Of a stretch of 64,000 nucleotides of DNA, positions 16,509-25,481 are shown piece after piece. The notes under the pieces are model-generated. The model did not search any database. It saw only the letters and a list, made by a program, of their open reading frames with translations, and was not told the origin of the DNA. Position numbers and translations under genes: made by a program. The stretch comes from Rhodococcoides trifolii. Its GTDB lineage: Bacteria; Actinomycetota; Actinomycetes; Mycobacteriales; Mycobacteriaceae. Numbering within the stretch: the first letter of the stretch is position 1; every line of letters begins with the position of its first letter. The stretch covers positions 310,001-374,000 of the forward strand of contig NZ_BMCU01000001.1 in the NCBI RefSeq assembly GCF_014635345.1, in the 5' to 3' direction.

Positions 16509-18002
16509 TTGGACTACGCACTGATCGGATCGATGGAAGCTCGGCACCGGGGCACGGTGCTCGATCTCGGGGGACGCAAACAACGCGCGGTACTCGCCGT
16601 GCTGCTGCTTGCCCGTGATCGGGTGGTCGAGTTCGACAGAATCGTCGACGACGTCTGGGACGCTGCGCCTCCGCCCAAAGCGATGGCGTCCGTGCGTGCC
16701 TATGTTGCGAACCTGCGTCGAATACTCGACACCCCCGGCGAATCCCACCGGCACCGAGTGATCACCTCGGCCGACGGGTACCGCCTGAATCTCGGTTCGG
16801 ACGCAGCGATTCCCGACACCGTCGACATCGACCTCTTCGATCGGTTCTGTGCGACGGCCCGTGACTCCTGGGTCGCCCGCGATGCCGTCACGGCCGAACG
16901 GGCAGCGTCCGACGCCCTGCGACTCTGGCGCGGAACGCCTCTCGTGGACTTCCGCGACCACTCCTTCGCCTACGACGAGGCACAGCGGCTCGAGCAGCTG
17001 TACGCGGACACCTTCGAAGTTCGGGTGGACGCGCAGTTGAGTCGGGGTGTCGGCTCATCCGTGATCTCGGAGCTCGAGTCCCGCCTCCGGGTCGACCCGT
17101 TGCGCGAGACGTTGTGGGTGCGGTTGATGCTCGCTTTGCATCGGAGCGGCCGGCGGGCCGACGCCTTGATCGCCTTCGACCGCGCCCGCTCCACTCTCGC
17201 AACCGAACTCGGTATCGAGCCGGGGGAGGAGTTGGTTCGCACCCACGACGACGTTCGTGGTCGACGGTCGAAGCCCCCGAAGACTACGCACCGCAGCGTC
17301 TTCGGGCGTGACGACGAACTGGAGATTCTGCACCGCTCCCTGCGAGACGCGCGCGCCGGTCGCGGCCGAATCGTCGTGATCACCGGTGCCGGAGGGCTCG
17401 GGAAAACGGCTCTGGCCTCCGAGATCTCGGCCGACGCACAGGCTGCAGGATTCGCCACAGCGTGGTCGTCGCTGTCCGTCGATGACCGAAAACCGGTGTT
17501 GTGGGATTGGACTCGCGTTCTTCGACGGCTAGGGGTCGAAGATTCAGACGCGCCGGACCCACTTTCCCCGTACGCCACGGCGGTGTCCTTACGTGCCGCG
17601 ATCGGGTCGACGCCCACCGTGATCGTCCTCGATGACTTCCACCTCGCCGATGCCGGTAGCAACGAGGTCCTCGCCCACGTGGAGAAGTGGATCGCCGGCG
17701 CGCCGTTGGTCGTGGTGACGACCTGGCTCGACGGGAGTCCCGATCTGCCGCGACGACGAACGCTCGGCGGTTCCGCGCCGCACGAGGGCGATATCGCGGT
17801 GTTGCCGCTGACCGGTCTCGACGGCGACGCAGTGGCCGCCCTCGTCCAGCACCTCGGCGGCATCACACCCTCGCCTGACGTCGTCGCCCGAATTCTCGCG
17901 CGGACCGGCGGTAACCCGCTGCATGTCCGCGACGCGGTGCGGCTGGGACTCAGCGACAACGGGTCCCCGTTCGTCGACGACGACCGCGCCGAGGCCAATT
18001 GA
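16509..18002 (+). CDS. SARP/AfsR-like regulator with BTAD and P-loop ATPase, short form
   Basis: 497 aa. Residues 1-95 are an OmpR-type winged helix (RKQRAVLAVLLLARDRVV, SVRAYVANLRRIL), about 100-250 the bacterial transcriptional activation domain (BTAD), and about 265-480 an NTPase with Walker A GAGGLGKTA and Walker B VIVLDDF. The TPR or LuxR C-terminus of full AfsR/regulatory ATPases (around 900-1100 aa) is absent, and the protein ends in an acidic SPFVDDDRAEAN tail. Such proteins activate secondary-metabolism or envelope genes. TTG 16509 is preceded by GAGGGG. Convergent with an LpqN-like lipoprotein gene. Confidence 0.85.
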   Translation: MDYALIGSMEARHRGTVLDLGGRKQRAVLAVLLLARDRVVEFDRIVDDVWDAAPPPKAMASVRAYVANLRRILDTPGESHRHRVITSADGYRLNLGSDAAIPDTVDIDLFDRFCATARDSWVARDAVTAERAASDALRLWRGTPLVDFRDHSFAYDEAQRLEQLYADTFEVRVDAQLSRGVGSSVISELESRLRVDPLRETLWVRLMLALHRSGRRADALIAFDRARSTLATELGIEPGEELVRTHDDVRGRRSKPPKTTHRSVFGRDDELEILHRSLRDARAGRGRIVVITGAGGLGKTALASEISADAQAAGFATAWSSLSVDDRKPVLWDWTRVLRRLGVEDSDAPDPLSPYATAVSLRAAIGSTPTVIVLDDFHLADAGSNEVLAHVEKWIAGAPLVVVTTWLDGSPDLPRRRTLGGSAPHEGDIAVLPLTGLDGDAVAALVQHLGGITPSPDVVARILARTGGNPLHVRDAVRLGLSDNGSPFVDDDRAEAN

Positions 18003-18012
18003 CCTCGGCGCG
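17985..18012. terminator. Hairpin at convergent gene ends
   Basis: Perfect 10-base stem, CGCGCCGAGG and CCTCGGCGCG, with an 8-base loop. It spans the stop codon of the SARP-like gene and lies just before the stop of the convergent lipoprotein gene. No U-tract. Confidence 0.55.
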
Positions 18013-18027
18013 ATCGGTATTCGAGTC

Positions 18028-18768
18028 TCAGACGGTGATGGTCGTCTGCTGATCGATGGTCTGCACTGCCGCGATGAGTAGATCCTGCTGCGATTCCGCA
18101 CCGTCGATGTTGATCTGCATGACGTACATTCCGTCGGCGGCCGGGATCACCACGGTCTCCTGCGCCGAGAGCAGGCTCATTCCGTCCTGGGTGTAGGTAC
18201 CGGCGATGTGATACGCGGGAAACCCACCGAGAGTGGACGTTTCGCCGGGGCTGACCTCCACGTAACCCGGAAGGTTCTGCAGTTCGCCGCCGGCGGCGTC
18301 GATGAGCTTTTGCGGGTCCACGTTGCCGTCGAGCTTGGACACCAGCGCGATGATGCTCGGCTGATACTGCGCCTCGTCGGTTTCCGGTCCGTTGTAGACG
18401 ATGGCTCCGTAGGCGTAGTCGGGGGTCGAGTCGCCGGCGTTCTCCCACCCGTCGGGGAACGGAAGGTCGATGACCGGAGCGCCGGGATCACCCATGTGGA
18501 TGGGGGTTTCGACGATTCCCGCCTCGGCGATGTAGTCGGCGATCGTGTAATTCGGGCCCGCGACGTCGGCCTCGGGCGTCGGGGCCAGCTTGTTCTTGGC
18601 GGTGGAGGACGCGGCTGCGGACGTGGTGGTGGAGCTGGACACCGCGGCGGTCGTGGACGTTGCGGTGGCAGTCGAGCTGTCGCTCGAACCGCACGCCCCG
18701 ACGCCGAAGGCTGCAGCGGTGGCGATCACGGATGCGCACACGACGGTGCGCACGTTCGAACTCTTCAT
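18028..18768 (-). CDS. LpqN/LpqT-like lipoprotein
   Basis: 246-residue exported lipoprotein. Signal peptide MKSSNVRTVVCASVIATAAAFGVGAC, with the lipidated Cys in FGVGAC, then a Ser/Thr/Ala linker of about 40 residues and a folded domain (YTIADYIAEAGI, LPFPDGWENAGD, PSIIALVSKLDGN) typical of the LpqN family of mycobacterial envelope lipoproteins. LpqN proteins bind trehalose or lipids in some mycobacteria; the role here is inferred only. ATG 18768 is the only start that gives a proper lipoprotein signal. It is divergent from the peptidase lipoprotein, 135 bases apart. Confidence 0.82.
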   Translation of the reverse strand: MKSSNVRTVVCASVIATAAAFGVGACGSSDSSTATATSTTAAVSSSTTTSAAASSTAKNKLAPTPEADVAGPNYTIADYIAEAGIVETPIHMGDPGAPVIDLPFPDGWENAGDSTPDYAYGAIVYNGPETDEAQYQPSIIALVSKLDGNVDPQKLIDAAGGELQNLPGYVEVSPGETSTLGGFPAYHIAGTYTQDGMSLLSAQETVVIPAADGMYVMQINIDGAESQQDLLIAAVQTIDQQTTITV

Positions 18769-18903
18769 CTTCAGTGTTCTTTCTCTCGAACGACCCGACA
18801 ATGGTGTAGCCGGAGCGTAGGAACCGAGAATTGGAATTGCATTGGATCGCCGTTCGGGCCGTCTCCAATGTCGTTCCAATCCGCGCCGTTAGCGTCCCCA
18901 CGT

Positions 18904-20259
18904 ATGAGACGGATCAGAGGACTGCGAACTCTTGCGGCGGCGGCAGCAGCGATGGCCGTGTTGGCTGGGTGCTCGGGAGTCGACACCACGACCGGGTCGG
19001 CGAGCGCGACGAGCGGGGCCCCGTCGGACGGCGTCGAGATCGTGGGCGATGCATCCACCGACGTGAACAAGATCGCGATCGCGGCCATTGCGGACCTGCA
19101 ATCGTATTGGGCCGAGGAGTACCCGCAGATCTACTCCGGCGACTACACGCCTGTCGGTGGCGGCTTCTACGCGGTGGTGCCGTCCTCGGGAGACCTTCCG
19201 CCTTGTGCATCGTCACCGGACGACGTCTCCGGCAACGCGTTCTACTGCGCCGACGCCGACAACGTCGCCTGGGACTCCGAAGGACTGTTCCCCGAACTGC
19301 AGAGCAAGTTCGGTGACGACGTCATTCCGCTGGTTCTGGCCCACGAGTGGGGGCACGCTGTGCAAGCACGGTCGAACTTCGACGGGATGACCGTGACTCG
19401 CGAGATTCAGGCCGACTGTTTCGCCGGTGCGTTCGCGCAGCGCATGCACAGCGGCAACACCAGTTTCGACCTGAGCGACGCGGACCTCGATCTCGCACTC
19501 GCCGGCTTTCTCTCCCTGCGCGACACACCGGGCAGCTCGTCGGAGGATCCGTCTGCGCACGGCAGTGGCTTCGATCGAGTGACGTCCTTCCAGACCGGGT
19601 TCGGCGGCGGTGCGGAGAGTTGCACGTCGTACGCCGACGGAACCCCCGCGGTTCTGGAACTCCCGTTCACCACGCAGGAGGACGCGGACCGTGCCGGAAA
19701 CGCACCGCTGCAACAGATCTACGACGGTGTCCCAAAGGACTTGGAAGACTACTGGGCAGCGCTGTGGCCCGAACTGCACGACGGGGAGCCATGGACTCCC
19801 CTCGAGAACGGTGTCATCGGGTTCGACCCGGACGACGCTCCTACCTGCGGCGGGTCGTCGACGACGGACTACTCGCTGTTCTACTGCGTCCCCGACGACT
19901 ACGTCGGTTTCGACGCGGCGGGCGCCATGCCGCAGTTCTACGACCAGGGTGGTGATTTCGCGGTCGCGTCGCTCATTGCCACGCAGTACGGTCTCGCGGC
20001 CGAGGCGCGTGAAGGTGACACCGGTGACGAGAAGTCACAGTCGCTGAAGGCCGACTGCTTCGCCGGCGGTTGGACGGCGAGCGTCCTGCTTCAGAACCGT
20101 CCGACGAGTGGCTACTCGCTCTCTCCCGGCGATCTGGACGAGGCACTGTCTGCACTCCTGCTCTTCCGCGGATCGGGCGACGTGGACCGGCAGGGAAGCG
20201 GGTTCGAGCGGGTCGATGCGTTCAGGTCGGGAGTGATCGACGGAGCGCAGGCCTGTTAG
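18904..20259 (+). CDS. Lipoprotein with tandem neutral zinc-peptidase domains, second degenerate
   Basis: 451 aa. Signal peptide with lipobox VLAGC, then two copies of the same domain. The first (about 55-245) keeps the zinc site LVLAHEWGHAVQA and the downstream Glu in EIQADCFAGAF, as in the YpfJ/neutral zinc metallopeptidase family. The second (about 260-450) aligns with it (same QADCFAGAF/KADCFAGGW, SPGDLDEAL/SDADLDLAL and GSGFERVDAF/GSGFDRVTSF landmarks) but reads ASLIATQYGLAAEA where the HEXXH should be, so it cannot bind zinc. TAGCGT about 10 bases upstream of ATG 18904 could be a -10 element for a very short leader. The substrate is unknown. Confidence 0.85.
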   Translation: MRRIRGLRTLAAAAAAMAVLAGCSGVDTTTGSASATSGAPSDGVEIVGDASTDVNKIAIAAIADLQSYWAEEYPQIYSGDYTPVGGGFYAVVPSSGDLPPCASSPDDVSGNAFYCADADNVAWDSEGLFPELQSKFGDDVIPLVLAHEWGHAVQARSNFDGMTVTREIQADCFAGAFAQRMHSGNTSFDLSDADLDLALAGFLSLRDTPGSSSEDPSAHGSGFDRVTSFQTGFGGGAESCTSYADGTPAVLELPFTTQEDADRAGNAPLQQIYDGVPKDLEDYWAALWPELHDGEPWTPLENGVIGFDPDDAPTCGGSSTTDYSLFYCVPDDYVGFDAAGAMPQFYDQGGDFAVASLIATQYGLAAEAREGDTGDEKSQSLKADCFAGGWTASVLLQNRPTSGYSLSPGDLDEALSALLLFRGSGDVDRQGSGFERVDAFRSGVIDGAQAC

Positions 20260-20285
20260 TCGGGCGCTGACGACCCGACGGAACA

Positions 20286-20338
20286 TGACTCAGGGGCACC
20301 CTCTCGTCGATGGATCGACTGAAAGTGCCCCTGAGTCA
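20286..20338. terminator. Bidirectional terminator between peptidase and lipase genes
   Basis: Perfect 14-base arms TGACTCAGGGGCAC (20286-20299) and its complement (20325-20338), in the 90-base gap between convergent stops at 20259 and 20350. Confidence 0.85.
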
Positions 20339-20349
20339 GAACGGAAGTG

Positions 20350-21576
20350 TCAGCAGTTCGACGGTGCCGGCACTCCGTTGAAGCGGTCCTGCAACCAGTT
20401 GAGTGCGACGGGCAGACCGATCACGGCCGCGGACAGGTGATCCGGACTGGGTGTCAGCAGCCGCTGCACCTTGGCGCCGGCCGCGCAGTACCGGTTCAGG
20501 GTGTTGTCCACGGAGTCGACCGGGATGAGAGCGTCTGTCGGGCTGTGCCAATCGAAGATCGGCGCCTTGGGAACGCCGGCGTACGTTTCGAGGCTGTTCT
20601 CGAGGACGACCGCGCGGCCTTCGACGTCGTCGAAGATCGACTTGTTGTTCGTCAGCTCGTTGGCGCTGTGATTGGTGCCGATCCGGAGAATGTCGTTGGT
20701 GCAGGAGTTCGCCATCTCGTTCATCAGCTGAGTGCCGAACGGCGTCAGATTCTCGCTGACCGGCATCTGCTGCGGGTACTCCCGGCCGAAACCGATGGCC
20801 GCAGCCAGCGCCAGACCGAAGACCGGATGCGGGTTGTCGGCGCCGAGCATCATCGCCATCTTGAGCAGGTTCATCGGGACACCGCCCTGAGCACTGCCGA
20901 CGATGTTCAGCTCGGGTGCGTACGACGGCGCGAGAGCCGCAGCCCACGCGCTGGCCATGCCGCCACCGGAGTATCCGGCGATGGCGACGGGGCTGTTGCG
21001 GACCTGGAGCGGATCGAAGCGCTGCGCGGCGCGGATTCCGTCGAGGACGATGGTGCCGCCGAGTTTGGCGGCACCGTACGCGCTGTTGGGCCCGAGGTGG
21101 TCGGGCATTGCGACGGTCCAACCGCGGGTGAACACCGCGTTCAGCGCTGCCGCATCACGAATGACGACGTCGGGATCGGTGGAGTACAGCGCCTGCGACG
21201 GTGCGCACTTCAGTCCGAGGGCGTTCACGATCTGCTGGTACGAGAGCAGCGGACCGTCGGGCGCTTTGCCGATCGGCGCGAAGACCGTGGTGACCGCGAC
21301 GATCGGATTGCCGAGAGAATTGGTCGAGCGGAACGCCAACTGCCACGTGGTGACGCCGAAGAAGTTCGGCGGGTTCGGCATGGGCCGACTGCGCACGACG
21401 TCACCCGGCGCGAAGTTCGCGATGTCCGCGGGCGCCGAGTAGAAGGGATCCGGAAGCGGGGCGACCGGGACTGCGGACGCTCCTGCCGTAGCCGGTACGG
21501 ACAAGGCCATGAGCGACGCCGCTATCAACGCGACCGACGCTTTCTTCAAAAACCGCACTGTTCCCGCCTTCATCAT
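20350..21576 (-). CDS. Secreted lipase (LIP family)
   Basis: 408 aa alpha/beta-hydrolase of the secretory lipase (LIP, PF03583-type) family. Sec signal peptide with cleavage near TAGASA, nucleophile Ser in AGYSGGGMASA (about residue 215), acid in PTDALIPV and His in SPDHLSA near the C-terminus, so the triad is complete. Two Cys pairs are likely disulfides (LKCAPS, NSCTN, RYCAAG, SNC). ATG 21576 or the adjacent ATG 21573 can start. It hydrolyses acyl esters outside the cell or in the envelope. A second, non-secreted paralogue is at 36051-37232. Confidence 0.88.
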   Translation of the reverse strand: MMKAGTVRFLKKASVALIAASLMALSVPATAGASAVPVAPLPDPFYSAPADIANFAPGDVVRSRPMPNPPNFFGVTTWQLAFRSTNSLGNPIVAVTTVFAPIGKAPDGPLLSYQQIVNALGLKCAPSQALYSTDPDVVIRDAAALNAVFTRGWTVAMPDHLGPNSAYGAAKLGGTIVLDGIRAAQRFDPLQVRNSPVAIAGYSGGGMASAWAAALAPSYAPELNIVGSAQGGVPMNLLKMAMMLGADNPHPVFGLALAAAIGFGREYPQQMPVSENLTPFGTQLMNEMANSCTNDILRIGTNHSANELTNNKSIFDDVEGRAVVLENSLETYAGVPKAPIFDWHSPTDALIPVDSVDNTLNRYCAAGAKVQRLLTPSPDHLSAAVIGLPVALNWLQDRFNGVPAPSNC

Positions 21577-21770
21577 CCGTCGTCTCACACGGCCGGCCCT
21601 CGCCGGATGCAATTCGAACGGGTCTTGCTCGAATGTCGATAAAACAGGAATCCCCCGATCCTGAGAGGAAACCGTATCCAGCGTTCCGATGTCAGGCAAC
21701 CGAACCGAGAGAACGCTGTGACATTCACTCGAGTGTCGGTGATCTTCCTGATTCTGTAACGATCGGACCC

Positions 21771-24038
21771 TCAGTTCTCGATGACGACCGACTCCGGCGT
21801 TTTGTCCGGCCGCAGACCGCGCCAGCTCGGATGCCGTAGCGAACCACCGTCTGTCCATTCGAAGAAACGAACTTCACCGACATACTGCGGCTGCACCCAC
21901 GTCGCGTCCCGGCGGTCGGCGGTCGGAAGGGGTGAGGCGAACGGGCTCTCGTCGGTGACGGTGGGTGAGAGCAGCGCCCGGATCTCGGTGAGTTGCTTCT
22001 CGGTGAAGCCGGTGCCGACGCGTCCGATGTACCGCAGGCCGTCAGGTTCCGGGATGCCGAGCAGGAGCGATCCGATGCCGCCTCCGCGAGCGCCCTTGCC
22101 GGCTCGCCACCCGCCGATCACGACTTCCTGGGTCCGCCAATTCTTGACCTTTATCCACGACTTGCTTCGTCGTCCGATCTCGTAGGTCGAATCCTTTCGT
22201 TTGGCGACAATCCCTTCCCATCCGCGTCGTTCGCTTTCGGCGAGGGCGGCGTCGGCGGTACCGGGAAGAATGGTCGAGACCACGATCGACGGCGTCGTTT
22301 CGGCCAGAAGTTCCAGCAATGTCCGACGGTCCGTGAACTTCTTTCCCGTCAGGTCGGTGCCGTCGAGGTACAGAAGGTCGAAGGCGATGAAACGGACGTC
22401 CTTCGGGCGTGCGTCCTGGAGGAGCCCGAAACTGGTAACACCACCGGTGTTCCAAACGACGGCTTCACCGTCGAGCACCGCGTCGTGTTCACCGAGTTCG
22501 CGGGCCAGGGGCGCGATACCGGCGTATCGCTCGGTCAGGTCCTGTCCGGTGCGGCTCTCCATTCGGAGTTCTCCGCCGGTCACGGTGGCAACGACACGGA
22601 CCCCGTCCCACTTGCCCTCGAAGACCCACTCCCGTTCCGAGAGCCCGGCCGCTTCGCCCGCGGTGGCGAGCATGGGGCGCAGTGACTTCGGGGTCGACGG
22701 GTTCTTCTCCGGCGCTTGTTCTTTCATCAGGTGCGCGAGCCATTGGTCACCTTTGGTACGGATGAGCGCGTAGCGCCCGCGGGCGCGACTGCCACTGAGC
22801 CGCACGATCACTTCGTCGTCTCGCCACTTCTCGGTCTCGTATGTGCCGTGATCCCACACCGTGACCGAGCCCCCGCCGTACTCCCCGCGCGGGATGGTGC
22901 CCTCGAACGTCGCGTATTCGAGTGGGTGATCCTCGGTGTGCACGGCCAACCGGTTGGACTCGACCTCGGTGGGCAAGTTCTTCGGTACCGCCCACGAGAC
23001 CAGCACGCCGTCTCGCTCCAAGCGGAAGTCGTAGTGCAGGCGCCTCGCGTGGTGTTCCTGGATGACGAAGACAGGTTCCGCGTTCGGGGTCGACGGTGAC
23101 GTCGGAACAGGTTCGGGAGTTTTTGTGCTGCTTCGCTTTCCGCGATACGGTCCGAGAAGATCACCGTTGGTCGACTCGACGTCGGCGTCGAGTTCCGCCA
23201 GGAGATCGCCGTCGCGTGCGAACCTGTCGAGCACGTCGGTGAAGGTCAGTTGAGTCAGTCCGCCGGACTCGATCTCCTCCCACGTCCGAGGCGCTGCGAC
23301 GGTCGGGTGTGCTCGCCCACGCATGGAGTACGGAGCGATCGTGGTCTTGTTTCCGTTGTTCTGGCTCCAGTCGAGGAAGATCTTCCCCGGTCGTTCCACC
23401 TTCGCCATCGACGAGGTGACGAGATCGGGCATCGTGGTTTCCAGGAGTGTCGCAACACGTTTGGCGATGGTCGACGCCCCGGACGTGGTGAGCTGTTTGT
23501 CCAACGGAACGTAGAGGTGGATACCCTTGCTGCCACTGGTGACCGGGTAGGCGGTCAGTCCGATGCCGACGATCATGTCCCGCACGGCAAGGGCCACCTC
23601 GGCGCACTGATCGAGGTCGACGTCCTCACCGGGGTCGAGGTCGAACACCACGCGGGTGGCCTTGCCGGGGACGTCACCGTCGAAACGCCATTGCGGCACA
23701 TGCGCTTCGAGTGCGGCCTGTTGACCGAGCCACGCGAGTTCGGCGACGGAGTGGAACACCGGGTAGACCACGACGCGGTCCGAGTGCTGGATTCGGCGGC
23801 GGTCGAGCCAGTCCGGCGCGGACGCCGCCAGGTTCTTCTCGAAGAACGCTCCCTGCTCGACGCCGTTGGGCCACCTCTTGCGGGTCACCGGCCGGCCTGC
23901 GAGGTGCGGAAGCATGGCGGGTGCGATGGCCGTGTAGTAGTCGATGACCTCCCCCTTGGTGGTCCCGGTCTCCGGGTACAGCACCTTGTCGAGGTTGGTC
24001 ACCGCGATTTTTCGACCAGCGTGCTCTCGCGTCGCCAT
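21771..24038 (-). CDS. ligD: Multifunctional NHEJ ligase LigD (Pol-PE-Lig)
   Basis: 755 aa, same domain order and size as mycobacterial LigD. N-terminal primase-polymerase domain (about 1-295; catalytic FDLDPGEDVD near 132, TSGSKGIHLYVP), 3'-phosphoesterase domain (about 320-430; HHARRLHYDFRLE near 328) and ATP-dependent ligase domain (about 450-755; adenylated Lys in EGKWDGVRV near 477, then DGEAVV and the motif V stretch SWIKVKNW). It repairs double-strand breaks with Ku, adding and sealing ends. Ku is not encoded next to it or elsewhere in the window. ATG 24038 is the family-typical start. The next gene is divergent. Confidence 0.97.
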   Translation of the reverse strand: MATREHAGRKIAVTNLDKVLYPETGTTKGEVIDYYTAIAPAMLPHLAGRPVTRKRWPNGVEQGAFFEKNLAASAPDWLDRRRIQHSDRVVVYPVFHSVAELAWLGQQAALEAHVPQWRFDGDVPGKATRVVFDLDPGEDVDLDQCAEVALAVRDMIVGIGLTAYPVTSGSKGIHLYVPLDKQLTTSGASTIAKRVATLLETTMPDLVTSSMAKVERPGKIFLDWSQNNGNKTTIAPYSMRGRAHPTVAAPRTWEEIESGGLTQLTFTDVLDRFARDGDLLAELDADVESTNGDLLGPYRGKRSSTKTPEPVPTSPSTPNAEPVFVIQEHHARRLHYDFRLERDGVLVSWAVPKNLPTEVESNRLAVHTEDHPLEYATFEGTIPRGEYGGGSVTVWDHGTYETEKWRDDEVIVRLSGSRARGRYALIRTKGDQWLAHLMKEQAPEKNPSTPKSLRPMLATAGEAAGLSEREWVFEGKWDGVRVVATVTGGELRMESRTGQDLTERYAGIAPLARELGEHDAVLDGEAVVWNTGGVTSFGLLQDARPKDVRFIAFDLLYLDGTDLTGKKFTDRRTLLELLAETTPSIVVSTILPGTADAALAESERRGWEGIVAKRKDSTYEIGRRSKSWIKVKNWRTQEVVIGGWRAGKGARGGGIGSLLLGIPEPDGLRYIGRVGTGFTEKQLTEIRALLSPTVTDESPFASPLPTADRRDATWVQPQYVGEVRFFEWTDGGSLRHPSWRGLRPDKTPESVVIEN

Positions 24039-24110
24039 GGAGTCAGCCTAGATGGCCGTTTCGGGGCTCTGGGTATTGTCGACGGTAATCATCATTCGAG
24101 AGGACCTTTT

Positions 24111-24539
24111 GTGGCTGGCGTGAACGTGACGGTCGACTCGACCATGACTCCGGACGAGGCGTGGGCCCGTGCCGCGGATCTGGCGTCGTTCGGTGAGTGG
24201 ATGACGATATTCGGTGGCTGGCGCAGTGAGATTCCGACCACATTGAGCGAAGGCACTCAGGTCGATTCGCTGATCAAGGTCAAGGGTTTCCGCAACATCA
24301 TCTCGTGGACCATCACCCAGTACGACAAGCCGCACGAAATCTCGCTTCTCGGAAAAGGCAAGGGCGGCATCAGGATCAGCCTCGACATGAAGGTGGGCGA
24401 GCACGAGAGCGGTTCACGTTTCTCCCTCGCCGCGGACTTCCACGGTGGCCTTCTCTCGGGCCCGGTCGGGTCGGTCGTCGCCAAGGTGCTCGAGGGTGAC
24501 GTGAAGCGGTCGGTGACGAACCTCGCCAAACTGGGTTAG
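24111..24539 (+). CDS. SRPBCC-family protein
   Basis: 142 aa helix-grip protein: VNVTVDSTMTPDEAWARAADLASFGEWMTIFGGWR at the N-terminus is the typical START/polyketide-cyclase-like first strand and helices, and the C-terminal helix is GPVGSVVAKVLEGDVKRSVTNLAKL. GTG 24111 follows GAGAGGACC. Such proteins bind small hydrophobic ligands; none can be named. It is divergent from ligD, and its stop overlaps the convergent membrane protein stop. Confidence 0.8.
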   Translation: MAGVNVTVDSTMTPDEAWARAADLASFGEWMTIFGGWRSEIPTTLSEGTQVDSLIKVKGFRNIISWTITQYDKPHEISLLGKGKGGIRISLDMKVGEHESGSRFSLAADFHGGLLSGPVGSVVAKVLEGDVKRSVTNLAKLG

Positions 24540-24946
24540 CCGGGCCGGCCGGGGTCCGTCTTGCGCAGCCACCAGAGCGCGGCGATCGGCAGTACCACCG
24601 GGATGAAGACGTACCCGGATCCGAAGTGCGACCACACCGTCGCGTCGGGGAATTCCTGCGGCACGACGTAGCTGGCGATGCTGACGGCGATGACTCCGAC
24701 GAGCTCGACGATGCACGACACCGTCGCCACCTTGCGCGAGACGACGGACGCCGTGGCCAGGCACACCGTGCCGACGATGTAGACCACCGCGGCGAACGCC
24801 GACAGCAGGTACGCGACGGGCGCGACGGAGAACTGGGTCCCGATCTGCACGGCAGACCGCGACACGGCGGCGAGCGAGAAGATCGCGTAGACGGCGATGA
24901 GGATGCGGCCGGGGCCGGATCGGGTGGTTTCCTTCAGATCAGGCAT
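24536..24946 (-). CDS. Four-helix membrane protein, hypothetical
   Basis: 136 aa with four hydrophobic segments (ILIAVYAIFSLAAVSRS, YLLSAFAAVVYIVGTVCLA, VELVGVIAVSIASYVV, YVFIPVVLPIAALWWL) and short charged ends. Similar small integral membrane proteins are widespread in Mycobacteriales with no known function. ATG 24946 overlaps the stop of the upstream membrane protein gene (ATGCCTGA), indicating translational coupling. Confidence 0.75.
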   Translation of the reverse strand: MPDLKETTRSGPGRILIAVYAIFSLAAVSRSAVQIGTQFSVAPVAYLLSAFAAVVYIVGTVCLATASVVSRKVATVSCIVELVGVIAVSIASYVVPQEFPDATVWSHFGSGYVFIPVVLPIAALWWLRKTDPGRPG

Positions 24947-25319
24947 ATCCGTCCCAGATGTTCGTCAGGCGCAGCACCATCGCCGCGAGAGTCAGGTTCG
25001 CCACGATCAGGACTCCGGTTCCGCCGCGGCTGCGGTCGCCGAGCGCCCACCAGGTCCCGACGGGGACGATGAACAACAGGCCGACGAGGTACGCGCTGAA
25101 GGTCAGTCGGTGGATGTCGCGGTCGCCGGCGAACATCGCGGCGAACCCGATGACGGCTTGCGCCACCACCACGATTTCGATGACGACGATCAGTCGGAAC
25201 AGCCACTGATCGGATGCCGTCTTCAACAGGAAGGGCTTGTTCCCGACCAGCTTGACCAGCGCCCACACCGCTGCGACGAGGGTGAGTGCGTAGAGCGCGA
25301 CGGTGACGGGGGTGAACAT
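24939..25319 (-). CDS. Four-helix membrane protein, hypothetical
   Basis: 126 aa. Hydrophobic segments at the N-terminus (VTVALYALTLVAAVWALVKLV), centre (LFRLIVVIEIVVVAQAVIGFAAMFAG, FSAYLVGLLFIVPVGTWWALG) and C-terminus (VLIVANLTLAAMVLRL). It resembles actinobacterial membrane proteins of unknown function and is translationally coupled to the next gene by an 8-base overlap. The two may form a complex. ATG 25319. Confidence 0.75.
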   Translation of the reverse strand: MFTPVTVALYALTLVAAVWALVKLVGNKPFLLKTASDQWLFRLIVVIEIVVVAQAVIGFAAMFAGDRDIHRLTFSAYLVGLLFIVPVGTWWALGDRSRGGTGVLIVANLTLAAMVLRLTNIWDGYA

Positions 25320-25481
25320 CGGTTCCAGCCTATCGGGTGTTGCCGGGACGTTACGGCGGTGAGGTTTACGAAACGCGGCATTGTTCCGGTGGTGACCATT
25401 CGGTCATCGACTCCGCATGTACTTGGTGCACACCGGAAGCGAGGCGACCGGGGAGAACCAGTGAACCAGCAGGAGGAACTC

